A stretch of DNA of 13,051 nucleotides from JBCCFX01 sp039029515 (GTDB lineage Bacteria; Planctomycetota; Phycisphaerae; Phycisphaerales; SM1A02), in contig JBCCFX010000111.1 in NCBI GenBank assembly GCA_039029515.1, forward strand, positions 1 to 13,051. Reading direction: 5' to 3'. The notes beneath the pieces were generated by a model. That model saw only the letters and a list, made by a program, of their open reading frames with translations. It did not search any database and was not told the origin of the DNA. Below, one piece after another: positions 1 to 6,131 of this stretch (position 1 is the stretch's first letter; each line of letters starts with the position of its first letter). The position numbers and the translations under genes were made by a program.

Positions 1-579
1 GAAGAAGAATTCTTCAGAGAAACTGCTGGCGTCGCCGTCAACACCGACGGAAAGCCCCAGCAGGTACACACCGTTATCCGGATCACCACCGGCGCCGTTG
101 AGCGTCAGTTCGAAGTGATCATGGAGCGTACCGGACGGGCTACCACCAAAGGTGAAGCCACCGACCTGACCAATGCCGGAATCGACACTGTCGCCTTCAA
201 ACGACATGTTCATCGTTTCGTCGGCGTCATCGAAACCGGAGCCATTCCACACCTGAAGCGTTCGCGTGATGTTGAACGTGAACACCGTGAACGGATCCCA
301 GTTGTTACCGAAACCCTGATCGTCTCCGAATGACTGGAAACCAGGTTCATCGGCAGAGAACGGGAACAGCGGATCCTCGCCCATTTCAGCGCCGAACACA
401 CGTTCGTTCAGACTGCGGAACGAGAGATCTTCGAAGCGGGAGCCGGTGACGACCTTGCCGTCAACGTTGCGGAACCACGCGTCAAAATGCTCTTCTTCTT
501 CCTCAGCCCCGAAAGGGCTTGCGAAGCTGAGCGTCGTGGCAGTCGCCACGACTGCGAAACCAATCAAAAGATTCTTCAT
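1..579 (-). CDS. Secreted protein of unknown function, partial (runs off the left edge); paralogue of the next gene
   Basis: The reading frame is open from ATG at 579 to base 1, giving 193 codons with no stop, so the C-terminus is missing. The start has a strong AGGAGG site (588-593) eight bases upstream. The N-terminus MKNLLIGFAVVATATTLSFA is a clear signal peptide, followed by an acidic run of Glu. The body resembles the product of 609-1445: both share a V-W-x-G-x-G-F-x-x-A-x-E-x-x-x-x-S-F segment, an H-x-H pair (HDHFELTL here, HKHYTYSL there) and a following G-(V/I)-Y segment. From memory this pattern recalls the cyanobacterial All3515 family, which is annotated as Zur-repressed; I could not check this. 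Only 29 bp separate the gene from the one upstream, so co-transcription is likely. Function is unknown. Whether it also ends in a dockerin-like tail cannot be seen. Confidence 0.85.
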   Translation of the reverse strand, partial: MKNLLIGFAVVATATTLSFASPFGAEEEEEHFDAWFRNVDGKVVTGSRFEDLSFRSLNERVFGAEMGEDPLFPFSADEPGFQSFGDDQGFGNNWDPFTVFTFNITRTLQVWNGSGFDDADETMNMSFEGDSVDSGIGQVGGFTFGGSPSGTLHDHFELTLNGAGGDPDNGVYLLGLSVGVDGDASSFSEEFFF

Positions 580-608
580 TGATCCAACCTCCTAAAGATG
601 TGCCACGC

Positions 609-1445
609 TCACGCGTCGCACGACATTCCGAAACTATTGATGATGAAGAGGATGTCGTCGATGTTGACGGCACCGTTGCCGAACGTGCCGTCACAATTGT
701 CAGGCGATGCGTCGGCGGGAGAATCTGTCTGACCGAACTCGTTGATCACACGAAGCAGGTCGTCAATATTGATGATGCCGTTCCCAACCGAACCGTCCGG
801 ATTCTCCGGTGCGATGTCGGCTGGGCACGGTGGGGTCACTCCGAAGTTCGCCACCGCCCACGCCACTGCCTGGTCGTGGTTTGCGAACGAATCGCCGAAG
901 TTGTACACATGCCAGAAGGGCTCAGACGTGGCCAGGTCCGGATCTGTGCTATAGAGCTCCCACTCCATCGCGTAGATGCCGGTGGCCGGCGTGCTTGAAG
1001 GGTGTTGCAAGCTGTAGGTGTAATGCTTATGCCAGCCTCCGTTGGACTCGACCGCAAGATCAAAGCCCGACTGGAAGCCGTCGGTTGAATCCGCAAACGC
1101 CGTAAAGAAGCTCAGACGAAGAAACTCATCTTCGGCCGGCTCGAACCCACATCCCGTCCAGACCAAAAGCGGGCCGCGGAAGTTCAAGCCGATACGCGTG
1201 CCCACCTCAAACATCGGTGGCACCGTGTCGTATCCAGGATTCGATGTAAAACCACCGGCATTGAACGTCGCCGCGAAAACTGCGAGCGGGACATCAAGAC
1301 TCTGGTCCTGATTGACCGCACCGGTGCGGAGAACGCCATCATGATCCTCGACATAAATGTCGCCGGCATGCTGGGCCGTCGCAACGTGAGTCAGACACGA
1401 GAGCGTGACAAGTGCGCAAACGGTGCGCAGGGCGTGAGAACGCAT
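609..1445 (-). CDS. Secreted protein with H-x-H domain and C-terminal dockerin-like Ca-binding repeats
   Basis: This is a 278-residue protein. Its signal peptide ends near residue 24 (HVATA before QHAGD). The start at 1445 has an AAGGA site (1454-1458) with 8-nt spacing. Residues about 40-195 form the domain shared with the truncated downstream gene, including VWTGCGF, the HKHYTYSL H-x-H pair and an STDP..SEPFWHVYN end. The last 70 or so residues hold two repeats, DGSVGNGIINIDDLLRVINEFG-like and DGTFGNGAVNIDDILFIINSFG-like (only key parts quoted), each an Asp-rich F-hand calcium loop plus a helix. They are bounded by Cys (CPADIAP and GMSC), as in planctomycete dockerin-type anchors. In that family such tails are thought to mediate surface attachment or protein-protein contact. 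It likely sits in an operon with its neighbours (47-bp gap upstream, 29 bp downstream). The specific role is unknown; metal binding through H-x-H is inference. Confidence 0.88.
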   Translation of the reverse strand: MRSHALRTVCALVTLSCLTHVATAQHAGDIYVEDHDGVLRTGAVNQDQSLDVPLAVFAATFNAGGFTSNPGYDTVPPMFEVGTRIGLNFRGPLLVWTGCGFEPAEDEFLRLSFFTAFADSTDGFQSGFDLAVESNGGWHKHYTYSLQHPSSTPATGIYAMEWELYSTDPDLATSEPFWHVYNFGDSFANHDQAVAWAVANFGVTPPCPADIAPENPDGSVGNGIINIDDLLRVINEFGQTDSPADASPDNCDGTFGNGAVNIDDILFIINSFGMSCDA

Positions 1446-1492
1446 GCGGTCATTCCTTGTATGAATTCGTAACCAAGAGGAAACGGGGCGAC

Positions 1493-2344
1493 TCAGCCTT
1501 CATCGTTCCGCGATTGTGCGAACGAACGGAACGACTTGGCAGGGTCGAACTTATTGTTCTCGAAGTCCACGAAGACCTCGCTGAAACTCAGCGACTCCAC
1601 GTGACCATCGAAGAACCCGTAGTTGGAGATTCCATCCCAGAGCACACTCGCGTCTTCGATCGAGATCGTTCCGGCCGCAATCTGCGCTCGATTCACGTCC
1701 TTGCCGCGCACCGCGTTGACCTCGCACTCTTCATATGCGCGGATCGGTGCCTGAGCCAGAGCGACGTTGCCGAACGGTTGTGACCAGTTCTCGACGTGCA
1801 CATGATCTGCGCCAGCAAAGTCGCCGGTCTGGGCCATGTGCAGGAAGTGCACCGTTGTAGACGGCTGCTTCACCTTCGTCCGTCGATCGTACAGGTCCGC
1901 CGGATCTCCAGTCACGGAGTACGACGGATTGTATGACGTCAGGAAGTTGTTACAGCCGTAGCTGGTTCGACGGAAGGTGTCGATCGTTCCCGGCACCGGC
2001 ACGTTCTGACCACCCTTGTCGGACGCCCAATGCGGGCTTTCGTCAAGCGGAGATCGAACCACCAGTTCGTTGTCGTAGAACGACTCGAGCGTATTGATCC
2101 AAGCGACATCTTCATTCGCGGTCGTCCCGCCATGGGCGAGACCAACGTCGATGATTGCGCCACGGTGCGTATTCATATACGACGTGTGAGCAACGAGCAG
2201 TTGACGCATGTTGTTGATGTCTTTGGACACTCGACTGCGACGGACCACACCCTGGGTCGCCGGAACCAGCAAGCTGACCAGCACCGCGATCACCGCGATG
2301 ACGACCATCAACTCCACGAATGTGAACGCTCTTCGATGTTGCAT
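1493..2344 (-). CDS. Prepilin-type (type II pseudopilin, DUF1559-like) protein
   Basis: A 283-residue protein whose N-terminus RRAFTFVELMVVIAVIAVLV is a type IV prepilin signal: a short basic leader, a cleavage site before F with Glu at +5, and a hydrophobic helix. Prepilin peptidase would cut it and a type II secretion or pilus-like machine would assemble it in the envelope. The C-terminal part holds NYGFFDGHVESLSFSEVF, matching the (F/Y)-x-DGHV motif near the end of planctomycete DUF1559-type pseudopilins. The ATG at 2344 has an ACAGGA site seven bases upstream. Planctomycetes carry many such proteins, mostly of unknown cargo. The position between a Cys/His-rich protein and two secreted paralogues suggests a shared envelope function rather than a core secretion gene, since no gsp/pil genes are nearby. 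It contains several His and acidic residues but no recognised catalytic motif. Confidence 0.88.
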   Translation of the reverse strand: MQHRRAFTFVELMVVIAVIAVLVSLLVPATQGVVRRSRVSKDINNMRQLLVAHTSYMNTHRGAIIDVGLAHGGTTANEDVAWINTLESFYDNELVVRSPLDESPHWASDKGGQNVPVPGTIDTFRRTSYGCNNFLTSYNPSYSVTGDPADLYDRRTKVKQPSTTVHFLHMAQTGDFAGADHVHVENWSQPFGNVALAQAPIRAYEECEVNAVRGKDVNRAQIAAGTISIEDASVLWDGISNYGFFDGHVESLSFSEVFVDFENNKFDPAKSFRSFAQSRNDEG

Positions 2345-2423
2345 GAAACAATCCTGTCTGAATCACAACGATGCACACGCGACCCGAGGGTCGACGTGAT
2401 GCGCAAACGTTTGCGGGATGGAA
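2345..2423. promoter_or_regulatory. Intergenic region with a LacI/PurR-type operator-like palindrome
   Basis: The 79-bp gap in front of the pseudopilin gene contains CGCAAACGTTTGCG (2402-2415), a perfect 14-bp palindrome with a central CpG. It matches 14 of 16 bases of the ideal E. coli PurR operator and the general LacI-family operator plan. A second inverted repeat, CGACCC-GA-GGGTCG (2380-2393), lies between it and the start codon and could form a small hairpin. Outside these, GTCTGAATC (2355-2363) faces GAATCAGAC (2421-2429) as an imperfect inverted pair. The palindrome lies 58 bases before the start codon, where an operator could overlap a promoter. No clear -35/-10 pair was found. Binding by any regulator is inference. 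Confidence 0.45.
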
Positions 2424-2861
2424 TCAGACAGTGATGGGCGGGCCGCGACTCGTGATCGAGTCGGCCTCGTATCGAATCGCCATGACCGAGGTCGGCATGA
2501 CTGGGTGGGCGGGAGTATGGACCGCAGCCACCGGCGGTCCCGTCGACGTGATGCTCGCCAGCAGACCGGCAAGCATGTCGCACGTGTCGCAATCGTGGTG
2601 TTGATCGTGCGGCGTCTCAGTGTCGTCGTTGGACTCATGGTCGTGACCATGATCTGCACACGAGCTTTCGTCAGCTGCGTTCGTGTGCGCGTGTGAACCT
2701 GGGCAACATGATGAAACTGCTTGGATGACGGCCTGCGATTGGCAGTGGCCATCACAGTGCCCCACCGCGAGGTGCAGCATGCGCGCTGAACCAGTGCCAA
2801 TGAACACCAGAAGGGCGACCGCAAGTTGACAATGCCATGTCAATTTCACTACGTGCATCAT
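2424..2861 (-). CDS. Small Cys/His-rich membrane or secreted protein, DUF2946-like
   Basis: This protein is about 145 residues long from the tandem ATG codons at 2861/2858; a GTG at 2894 would add 11 residues. Neither start has a convincing Shine-Dalgarno site, so the start is uncertain. After MMHVVKLTWHC comes a hydrophobic stretch (QLAVALLVFIG), a signal peptide or membrane anchor. The middle is strikingly rich in metal ligands: HCDGHC, CCPGSHAH, CADHGHDHE, HDQHHDCDTCD. A second mildly hydrophobic segment follows, then a C-terminal SRGPP motif. Two features, the short Cys/His motif (DCDTC) and the R-(A/G)-P-P end, recall DUF2946, a family of small proteins of unknown function often found near metal-uptake or metal-resistance genes; this comparison is from memory. 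Binding of Zn, Cu or Co is inferred from composition. It lies 48 bp after obgE and 79 bp before the pseudopilin gene. Confidence 0.72.
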   Translation of the reverse strand: MMHVVKLTWHCQLAVALLVFIGTGSARMLHLAVGHCDGHCQSQAVIQAVSSCCPGSHAHTNAADESSCADHGHDHESNDDTETPHDQHHDCDTCDMLAGLLASITSTGPPVAAVHTPAHPVMPTSVMAIRYEADSITSRGPPITV

Positions 2862-2909
2862 ACGCCCACGATGACGGCGCGATGCAGAGAACACCGAAAT
2901 TAATGAGGA

Positions 2910-3953
2910 TTAGGCCCCTGCCCGGGACCAACCTTCAGGCTGGACCTCGCCGTGGATCGCGTTCCAGCACGCCTCGAGCAAGTCCTCAACCCCCATGCCG
3001 GTCACCCCGCTGACCATCAATGGACATTCATCTCCTCGCATGCCAAGTCGTCCACCGACCCGGTTCGCCATGGCATCGCGCTCCGCTTCGGGGATCAGAT
3101 CGAGCTTGTTCAAAACGATGATCTCATGCTTCTCCGCCAGCTCGGCTGAGTACGCATGCAACTCGGCGCGGATCGCCTCGTAGTTTCCGACCGGATCGGA
3201 ACCATCGATAGGCATGGAATCAAGAACGTGCACGAGCACGGATGTGCGCTCGACATGCCGAAGGAAATCGTGACCGAGACCGGCACCATCTGCCGCGCCT
3301 TCGATCAGGCCCGGAATGTCAGCCATGATCAGCCGACGATCGCCCGGCAGTTCCGCGATGCCAAGGTGTGGGTTCAGCGTCGTGAACGGATAGTCGGCGA
3401 CTTTTGGTGTCGCCTGACTAATCGCGCGAAGCATCGTGGACTTTCCCGCGTTCGGTTTGCCGACGAATCCGATATCCGCGATCAGCTTGAGCTCGAGACG
3501 GAGCGTGAGCTCTTCATACGGTTCGCCGGGCGTCCACTCGCGCGGCGCCTGGTTGGTCGCGGATTTGAAGTGTTCGTTGCCGAGTCCACCTTTTCCACCG
3601 CGTGCGACCACGACGCGCTGACCAACGTCCGAGACATCGGCGATGCGTTCGCCGGTCTCTTCATTGAAGACGAGTGTGCCGAGCGGCACGAGGACAACCA
3701 GGTCATCCCCGTCAGCGCCGTGCTTCTGTTTGCCTTCACCCTGTCGGCCGCCGGTCGCGCGCTTATGCGGCTTGTGCGTGAGCTTCAACAGCGAGTTCAG
3801 ATGTTGATCGCCCACGAGAATGACATCGCCACCCTTGCCACCATTCCCGCCGTCGGGTCCGCCTTTCGGGACGAACTTCTCACGACGAAAGCTCATGCAG
3901 CCATCGCCGCCCTTGCCGGACCGAACGAAGATTGTGGCAGAGTCTACGAGCAT
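2910..3953 (-). CDS. obgE: GTPase ObgE/CgtA, late large-subunit ribosome assembly factor
   Basis: A 347-residue protein. Residues 1-158 are the glycine-rich Obg fold (SFRREKFVPKGGPDGGNGGK, then further Gly-rich turns). The G domain follows with G1 GKPNAGKST (165-173), the switch I region DYPFTTLNPHLGI, G3 DIPG (212-215), G4 NKLD (282-285) and G5 SGVTG (315-319). The extra C-terminal domain seen in some Obg proteins is absent, which is common. Obg binds the 50S subunit during late maturation and responds to GTP/GDP and ppGpp. The start at 3953 aligns with the usual family N-terminus, but the bases before it hold no Shine-Dalgarno site. On the coding strand they are C/T-rich and belong to a heptad repeat array. 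rpmA lies upstream as in many bacteria, separated by 117 bp with a strong hairpin. Confidence 0.97.
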   Translation of the reverse strand: MLVDSATIFVRSGKGGDGCMSFRREKFVPKGGPDGGNGGKGGDVILVGDQHLNSLLKLTHKPHKRATGGRQGEGKQKHGADGDDLVVLVPLGTLVFNEETGERIADVSDVGQRVVVARGGKGGLGNEHFKSATNQAPREWTPGEPYEELTLRLELKLIADIGFVGKPNAGKSTMLRAISQATPKVADYPFTTLNPHLGIAELPGDRRLIMADIPGLIEGAADGAGLGHDFLRHVERTSVLVHVLDSMPIDGSDPVGNYEAIRAELHAYSAELAEKHEIIVLNKLDLIPEAERDAMANRVGGRLGMRGDECPLMVSGVTGMGVEDLLEACWNAIHGEVQPEGWSRAGA

Positions 3954-4023
3954 GAGGAGAGGGATTCGGGATTTGGGATTCGGGATGCGAAAAACGGAGA
4001 ACGATCAACGCTTAACGAGAAAC
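3954..4023. repeat. Phased 7-bp tandem array (heptad repeat) next to the obgE start
   Basis: From 3961 nine consecutive 7-bp units fit one register: GGGATTC, GGGATTT, GGGATTC, GGGATGC, GAAAAAC, GGAGAAC, GATCAAC, GCTTAAC, GAGAAAC. All begin with G and eight end in C. The first four are a GGGATTC type, the last five a GNNNAAC type. A tenth, weaker unit (GAGGAGA, 3954-3960) touches the obgE start codon. Heptanucleotide tandem repeats of this kind (STRR) are known from intergenic DNA of filamentous cyanobacteria. Similar GGGATTC runs also occur elsewhere, but the changing second half is unusual. Confidence 0.75.
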
Positions 4024-4044
4024 GGGACGTCGAGTCGACGTCCC
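4024..4044 (-). terminator. Strong palindrome/hairpin after rpmA, possible terminator or repeat-element head
   Basis: GGGACGTCGA (4024-4033) and TCGACGTCCC (4035-4044) are perfect inverted copies around a single G; with C4023/G4045 the match is 11 bp per arm. It lies 26 bases past the rpmA stop. Read on the minus strand it is followed by GTTTCTCGTT, only a weak T tract, so intrinsic termination is uncertain. It adjoins the heptad array and is itself exactly three heptads long, so both may be one repeat element. Confidence 0.55.
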
Positions 4045-4070
4045 GCGTGTATCAATCGATGGTGCGTCGA

Positions 4071-4352
4071 TCAGGCCGTTTTTTCGACGGCGTGATAGCG
4101 CGGCATCTCGGGATCGGCAGGGATGATGTCAATGAAGCGGCCGCGGAAGCGGACTTCACCCGGTGCGAGCGCGAAGAGGGTGTCATCACGACCACGCGCG
4201 ACGAGGTAGCCGGCTTTGAATTTGGTGCCGCACTGACGAACGATGATGGAGCCGGTCTTGGCCTGCTCACCGCCATAGAGCTTGATGCCGCGGAACTGCG
4301 GGTTGGAATCGCGTCCGTTGCGGGTCGAGCCCTGTCCCTTTTTATGAGCCAT
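4071..4352 (-). CDS. rpmA: 50S ribosomal protein L27
   Basis: A 93-residue protein with the full L27 pattern: N-terminal MAHKKGQGSTRNGRDSNPQ, then the GIKLYGGEQAKTGSIIVRQ core, RQCGTKFKAG and LVARGRDDTLFALAPGEVRF. The N-terminus of L27 reaches the peptidyl transferase centre of the large subunit. It starts directly with MAHKKG, without the cleaved leader found in Firmicutes. The ATG at 4352 has an AAGGA site (4361-4365) eight bases upstream. The C-terminal 24 residues are less conserved. Its usual partner rplU (L21) is not next to it; the upstream gene encodes a secreted protein. obgE follows after 117 bp. Confidence 0.97.
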   Translation of the reverse strand: MAHKKGQGSTRNGRDSNPQFRGIKLYGGEQAKTGSIIVRQCGTKFKAGYLVARGRDDTLFALAPGEVRFRGRFIDIIPADPEMPRYHAVEKTA

Positions 4353-4379
4353 CGCACTGATCCTTCCTGACGAACCTGA

Positions 4380-4399
4380 GCCCGGGGCCTGTCCCGGGC
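4380..4399. other. GC-rich perfect hairpin between a secreted-protein gene and rpmA
   Basis: GCCCGGG (4380-4386) and CCCGGGC (4393-4399) are perfect inverted arms around the 6-nt loop GCCTGT. The hairpin lies 22 bases past the stop codon of the 4422-5048 gene and 27 bases before the rpmA start. There is no T tract on either strand, so it may be a Rho-dependent or weak terminator, an RNA-stabilising hairpin, or an rpmA leader structure. Confidence 0.5.
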
Positions 4400-4421
4400 G
4401 AGCCGAGCACTATAGCAGAAG

Positions 4422-5048
4422 CTACCGCATGACCCAAGTGGTGCTGACGAGTTCTGCCGGTTTCGAGCCTCGGGCAAGGGCATTGCCGCGGAGGATGTAA
4501 TTTCGCTGCATCGTCTTGCGAAGGATGATCGGTGCCTTGGTGACCGGATGGACCGTTCGGGCAGTCTCGCCACTCACGCCAGCGACGAACAGCTTCAACT
4601 CGTTGATGGTGATATCCCGGATTGGCCAGACCACGATGCCCTCGCGGGCCATGCCTTCGCCCTGGAAGAGATCGCCGATGATCTTGAACTGGGGCTCGAG
4701 GAACTCATTTCCAAGAAGATCAATAAGTTCCCCGTTCAAGCGGCCCGGGACGCCTTCACCCGACTTCATGATCTCGCCGGTATCGGTGTACAGGATGAAG
4801 GATGGTGCCCAGGTGCGGTCCTGACCCGTATTGTTCGTCACCTTGTAGGTGAAGTACAGATAGGTGGAGCCGTCGCTCTGGTCGACGAAGAGCCTCAGAT
4901 CGCCCGGCTCAAAGTCCAATTCCCACCGGAGCGGCCGGGAAGACGGTTTGATGACCTCGCGGGCCCAGGCGGAATCCGCGATCGCGCCTCCAACGATGGT
5001 GGCGGCCGCGAGCACGAACAGACGAAGGAAGTGATGTCGTTTCACCAT
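4422..5048 (-). CDS. Secreted protein of unknown function, probably beta-rich
   Basis: A 208-residue protein from ATG at 5048. The frame extends 44 codons further upstream to a start at 5180, but that would overlap the divergent acetyltransferase gene and place residues before the signal peptide, so 5048 is preferred. A GGAG site lies four bases upstream. MVKRHHFLRLFVLAAATIVGG followed by IADSAWA is a signal peptide (A-W-A cleavage). The mature part has alternating hydrophobic strands, with YLYFTYKVTNNTGQDRTWAPSF resembling an immunoglobulin-like or transglutaminase-accessory beta-sandwich and a later repeat of short strands (IVVWPIRDITINELKLFVAG). No catalytic motif or lipobox is seen. I do not recognise the family. 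It is transcribed toward rpmA, with a GC-rich hairpin between them, and diverges from the GNAT gene over 67 bp. Confidence 0.85.
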   Translation of the reverse strand: MVKRHHFLRLFVLAAATIVGGAIADSAWAREVIKPSSRPLRWELDFEPGDLRLFVDQSDGSTYLYFTYKVTNNTGQDRTWAPSFILYTDTGEIMKSGEGVPGRLNGELIDLLGNEFLEPQFKIIGDLFQGEGMAREGIVVWPIRDITINELKLFVAGVSGETARTVHPVTKAPIILRKTMQRNYILRGNALARGSKPAELVSTTWVMR

Positions 5049-5115
5049 GGGTCTCCACAAACAGCGAGCCAGGCATTCTAATGTGTCATCGAGCCCGGGG
5101 CCAATTCTCTGACCA
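5049..5115. promoter_or_regulatory. Divergent promoter region, 67 bp
   Basis: This gap separates two divergent genes and must carry both promoters unless they lie within the coding regions. The only A/T-rich patch is ATTCTAAT (5075-5082). It offers a TCTAAT -10-like hexamer on the plus strand and TAGAAT on the minus strand. No good -35 element is visible for either. Confidence 0.3.
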
Positions 5116-6099
5116 ATGACAGTTTCGTCTTCCCATCCCGAGCGGTTGCCTCTCCCTCCCGATGATCTCGGCCCGATCATCCGTGTGGGTGAGGATCGCC
5201 GTCTGGAGGCGATCCAGCGGCTGGTTGATGCGGATGGCCGGGGCGACCCGGATCATGCCCGACGATTCCTCGACTCCAGTGCCTCGATGGGTATCAGTCT
5301 CGACGACCTGTTCGCTCGCTTGGATGACGGCAATCGAATCGTCGCGTCCGTCCTGTCGGTCCGATCCCCGGGTCGAACCGCGATGTTGTTCGCGAGCCAT
5401 GTCCGAACCCCGGCAGAGATCCCGAGCCTCGCGGGGGTCATCCGTCATACCGGCGCCGTCCTGGATGAGACCGACATCAGCCTGTCGCAGGCGTTGCTGG
5501 ACCCATCGGAAATCCGCGAGCGATCGGCGTTTCTGCAAGGCGGGTTTCACGACCTCGCCTCATTGAGCTATCTCGAACGCCCGATTCCGAATCGGCGACA
5601 ACGTCCGCGCATCGACTGGCCGGACAACGTGGTCGCGGTGCCGTACGAACAGTCGCGACACGCGGAGATCATTCCTCTGCTGAATGCGACGTATCACGAC
5701 ACGCTGGATTGTCCGGGGTTGTTCGGCTTGCGCGAGACTGCGGATATTCTCGACGGTCACGTCGCAACGGGCGAGTTTGATCCGACGCTGTGGACGCTGC
5801 TTGAAGTCGATGAGCAGCTTGCGGGCGTGCTCATGCTCAATCCATCCACAAGCAGTCAGTCGGTCGAACTTGTCTATATGGGTCTGGCACCGATCGCGCG
5901 CGGTCGCGGGCTTGGCACGCGATTGTTGCGACACGGGCTCAGCCTTGTGTCAGGACGGCGCGAGCGAACGGTCACCCTTGCCGTCGATGATCTCAATGCG
6001 CCGGCGTTACACGTGTATCGACGGGAAGGTTTTCGACGCTTTCTCCGCCGTCGAGCGTTGATACGTTCTGATCAACGCGAGTTGTCCACGGAACACTGA
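5116..6099 (+). CDS. GNAT-family N-acetyltransferase with two GNAT-like domains
   Basis: A 327-residue protein. The C-terminal half (about 170-320) is a clear GNAT domain: motif A ELVYMGLAPIARGRGLGTRL contains the acetyl-CoA pyrophosphate loop R-G-R-G-L-G (262-267), and motif B LAVDDLNAPALHVYRREGF follows. The N-terminal half (about 20-150) has the length and pattern of a second, degenerate GNAT domain, an architecture like mycothiol synthase. Mycothiol itself is an actinobacterial thiol, so only the fold resemblance is claimed. The substrate is unknown; it probably acetylates a small molecule or protein amine in the cytoplasm. The ATG at 5116 lacks a strong Shine-Dalgarno site. Downstream, an inverted repeat with a T tract begins at its stop codon. 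It is alone between a divergent gene and the dnaA leader, so probably monocistronic. Confidence 0.88.
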   Translation: MTVSSSHPERLPLPPDDLGPIIRVGEDRRLEAIQRLVDADGRGDPDHARRFLDSSASMGISLDDLFARLDDGNRIVASVLSVRSPGRTAMLFASHVRTPAEIPSLAGVIRHTGAVLDETDISLSQALLDPSEIRERSAFLQGGFHDLASLSYLERPIPNRRQRPRIDWPDNVVAVPYEQSRHAEIIPLLNATYHDTLDCPGLFGLRETADILDGHVATGEFDPTLWTLLEVDEQLAGVLMLNPSTSSQSVELVYMGLAPIARGRGLGTRLLRHGLSLVSGRRERTVTLAVDDLNAPALHVYRREGFRRFLRRRALIRSDQRELSTEH

Positions 6100-6131
6100 C
6101 AGCACGTCAAAAGGCTGTCGGAAAGTTTTTT
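6096..6131 (+). terminator. Probable intrinsic terminator of the acetyltransferase gene
   Basis: CTGACAGC (6096-6103) pairs with GCTGTCGG (6114-6121) with one G-T wobble around a 10-nt loop, followed after AAAG by six T (6126-6131). The stem overlaps the stop codon of the acetyltransferase gene. The T tract begins a few bases late, so strength is uncertain. Confidence 0.5.

Noticed and set aside
609..1445. Cellulosome component because of the dockerin-like tail
   Set aside because: No cohesin, scaffoldin or glycoside hydrolase is present. Dockerin-like tails are widespread in planctomycete exported proteins with unrelated roles.
2901..2912. TAATGAGGATTA as a Fur/Zur-type box in front of the Cys/His-rich gene
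   Set aside because: Only the outer TAAT/ATTA arms are symmetric, it includes the obgE stop codon, and it does not match Zur boxes that I know.
3156..4370. A 404-codon plus-strand open frame antisense to obgE and rpmA
   Set aside because: It lies entirely opposite two certain genes and runs through the heptad array and palindrome. Its protein has no recognisable domain. Long antisense frames are expected in G+C-rich coding DNA.
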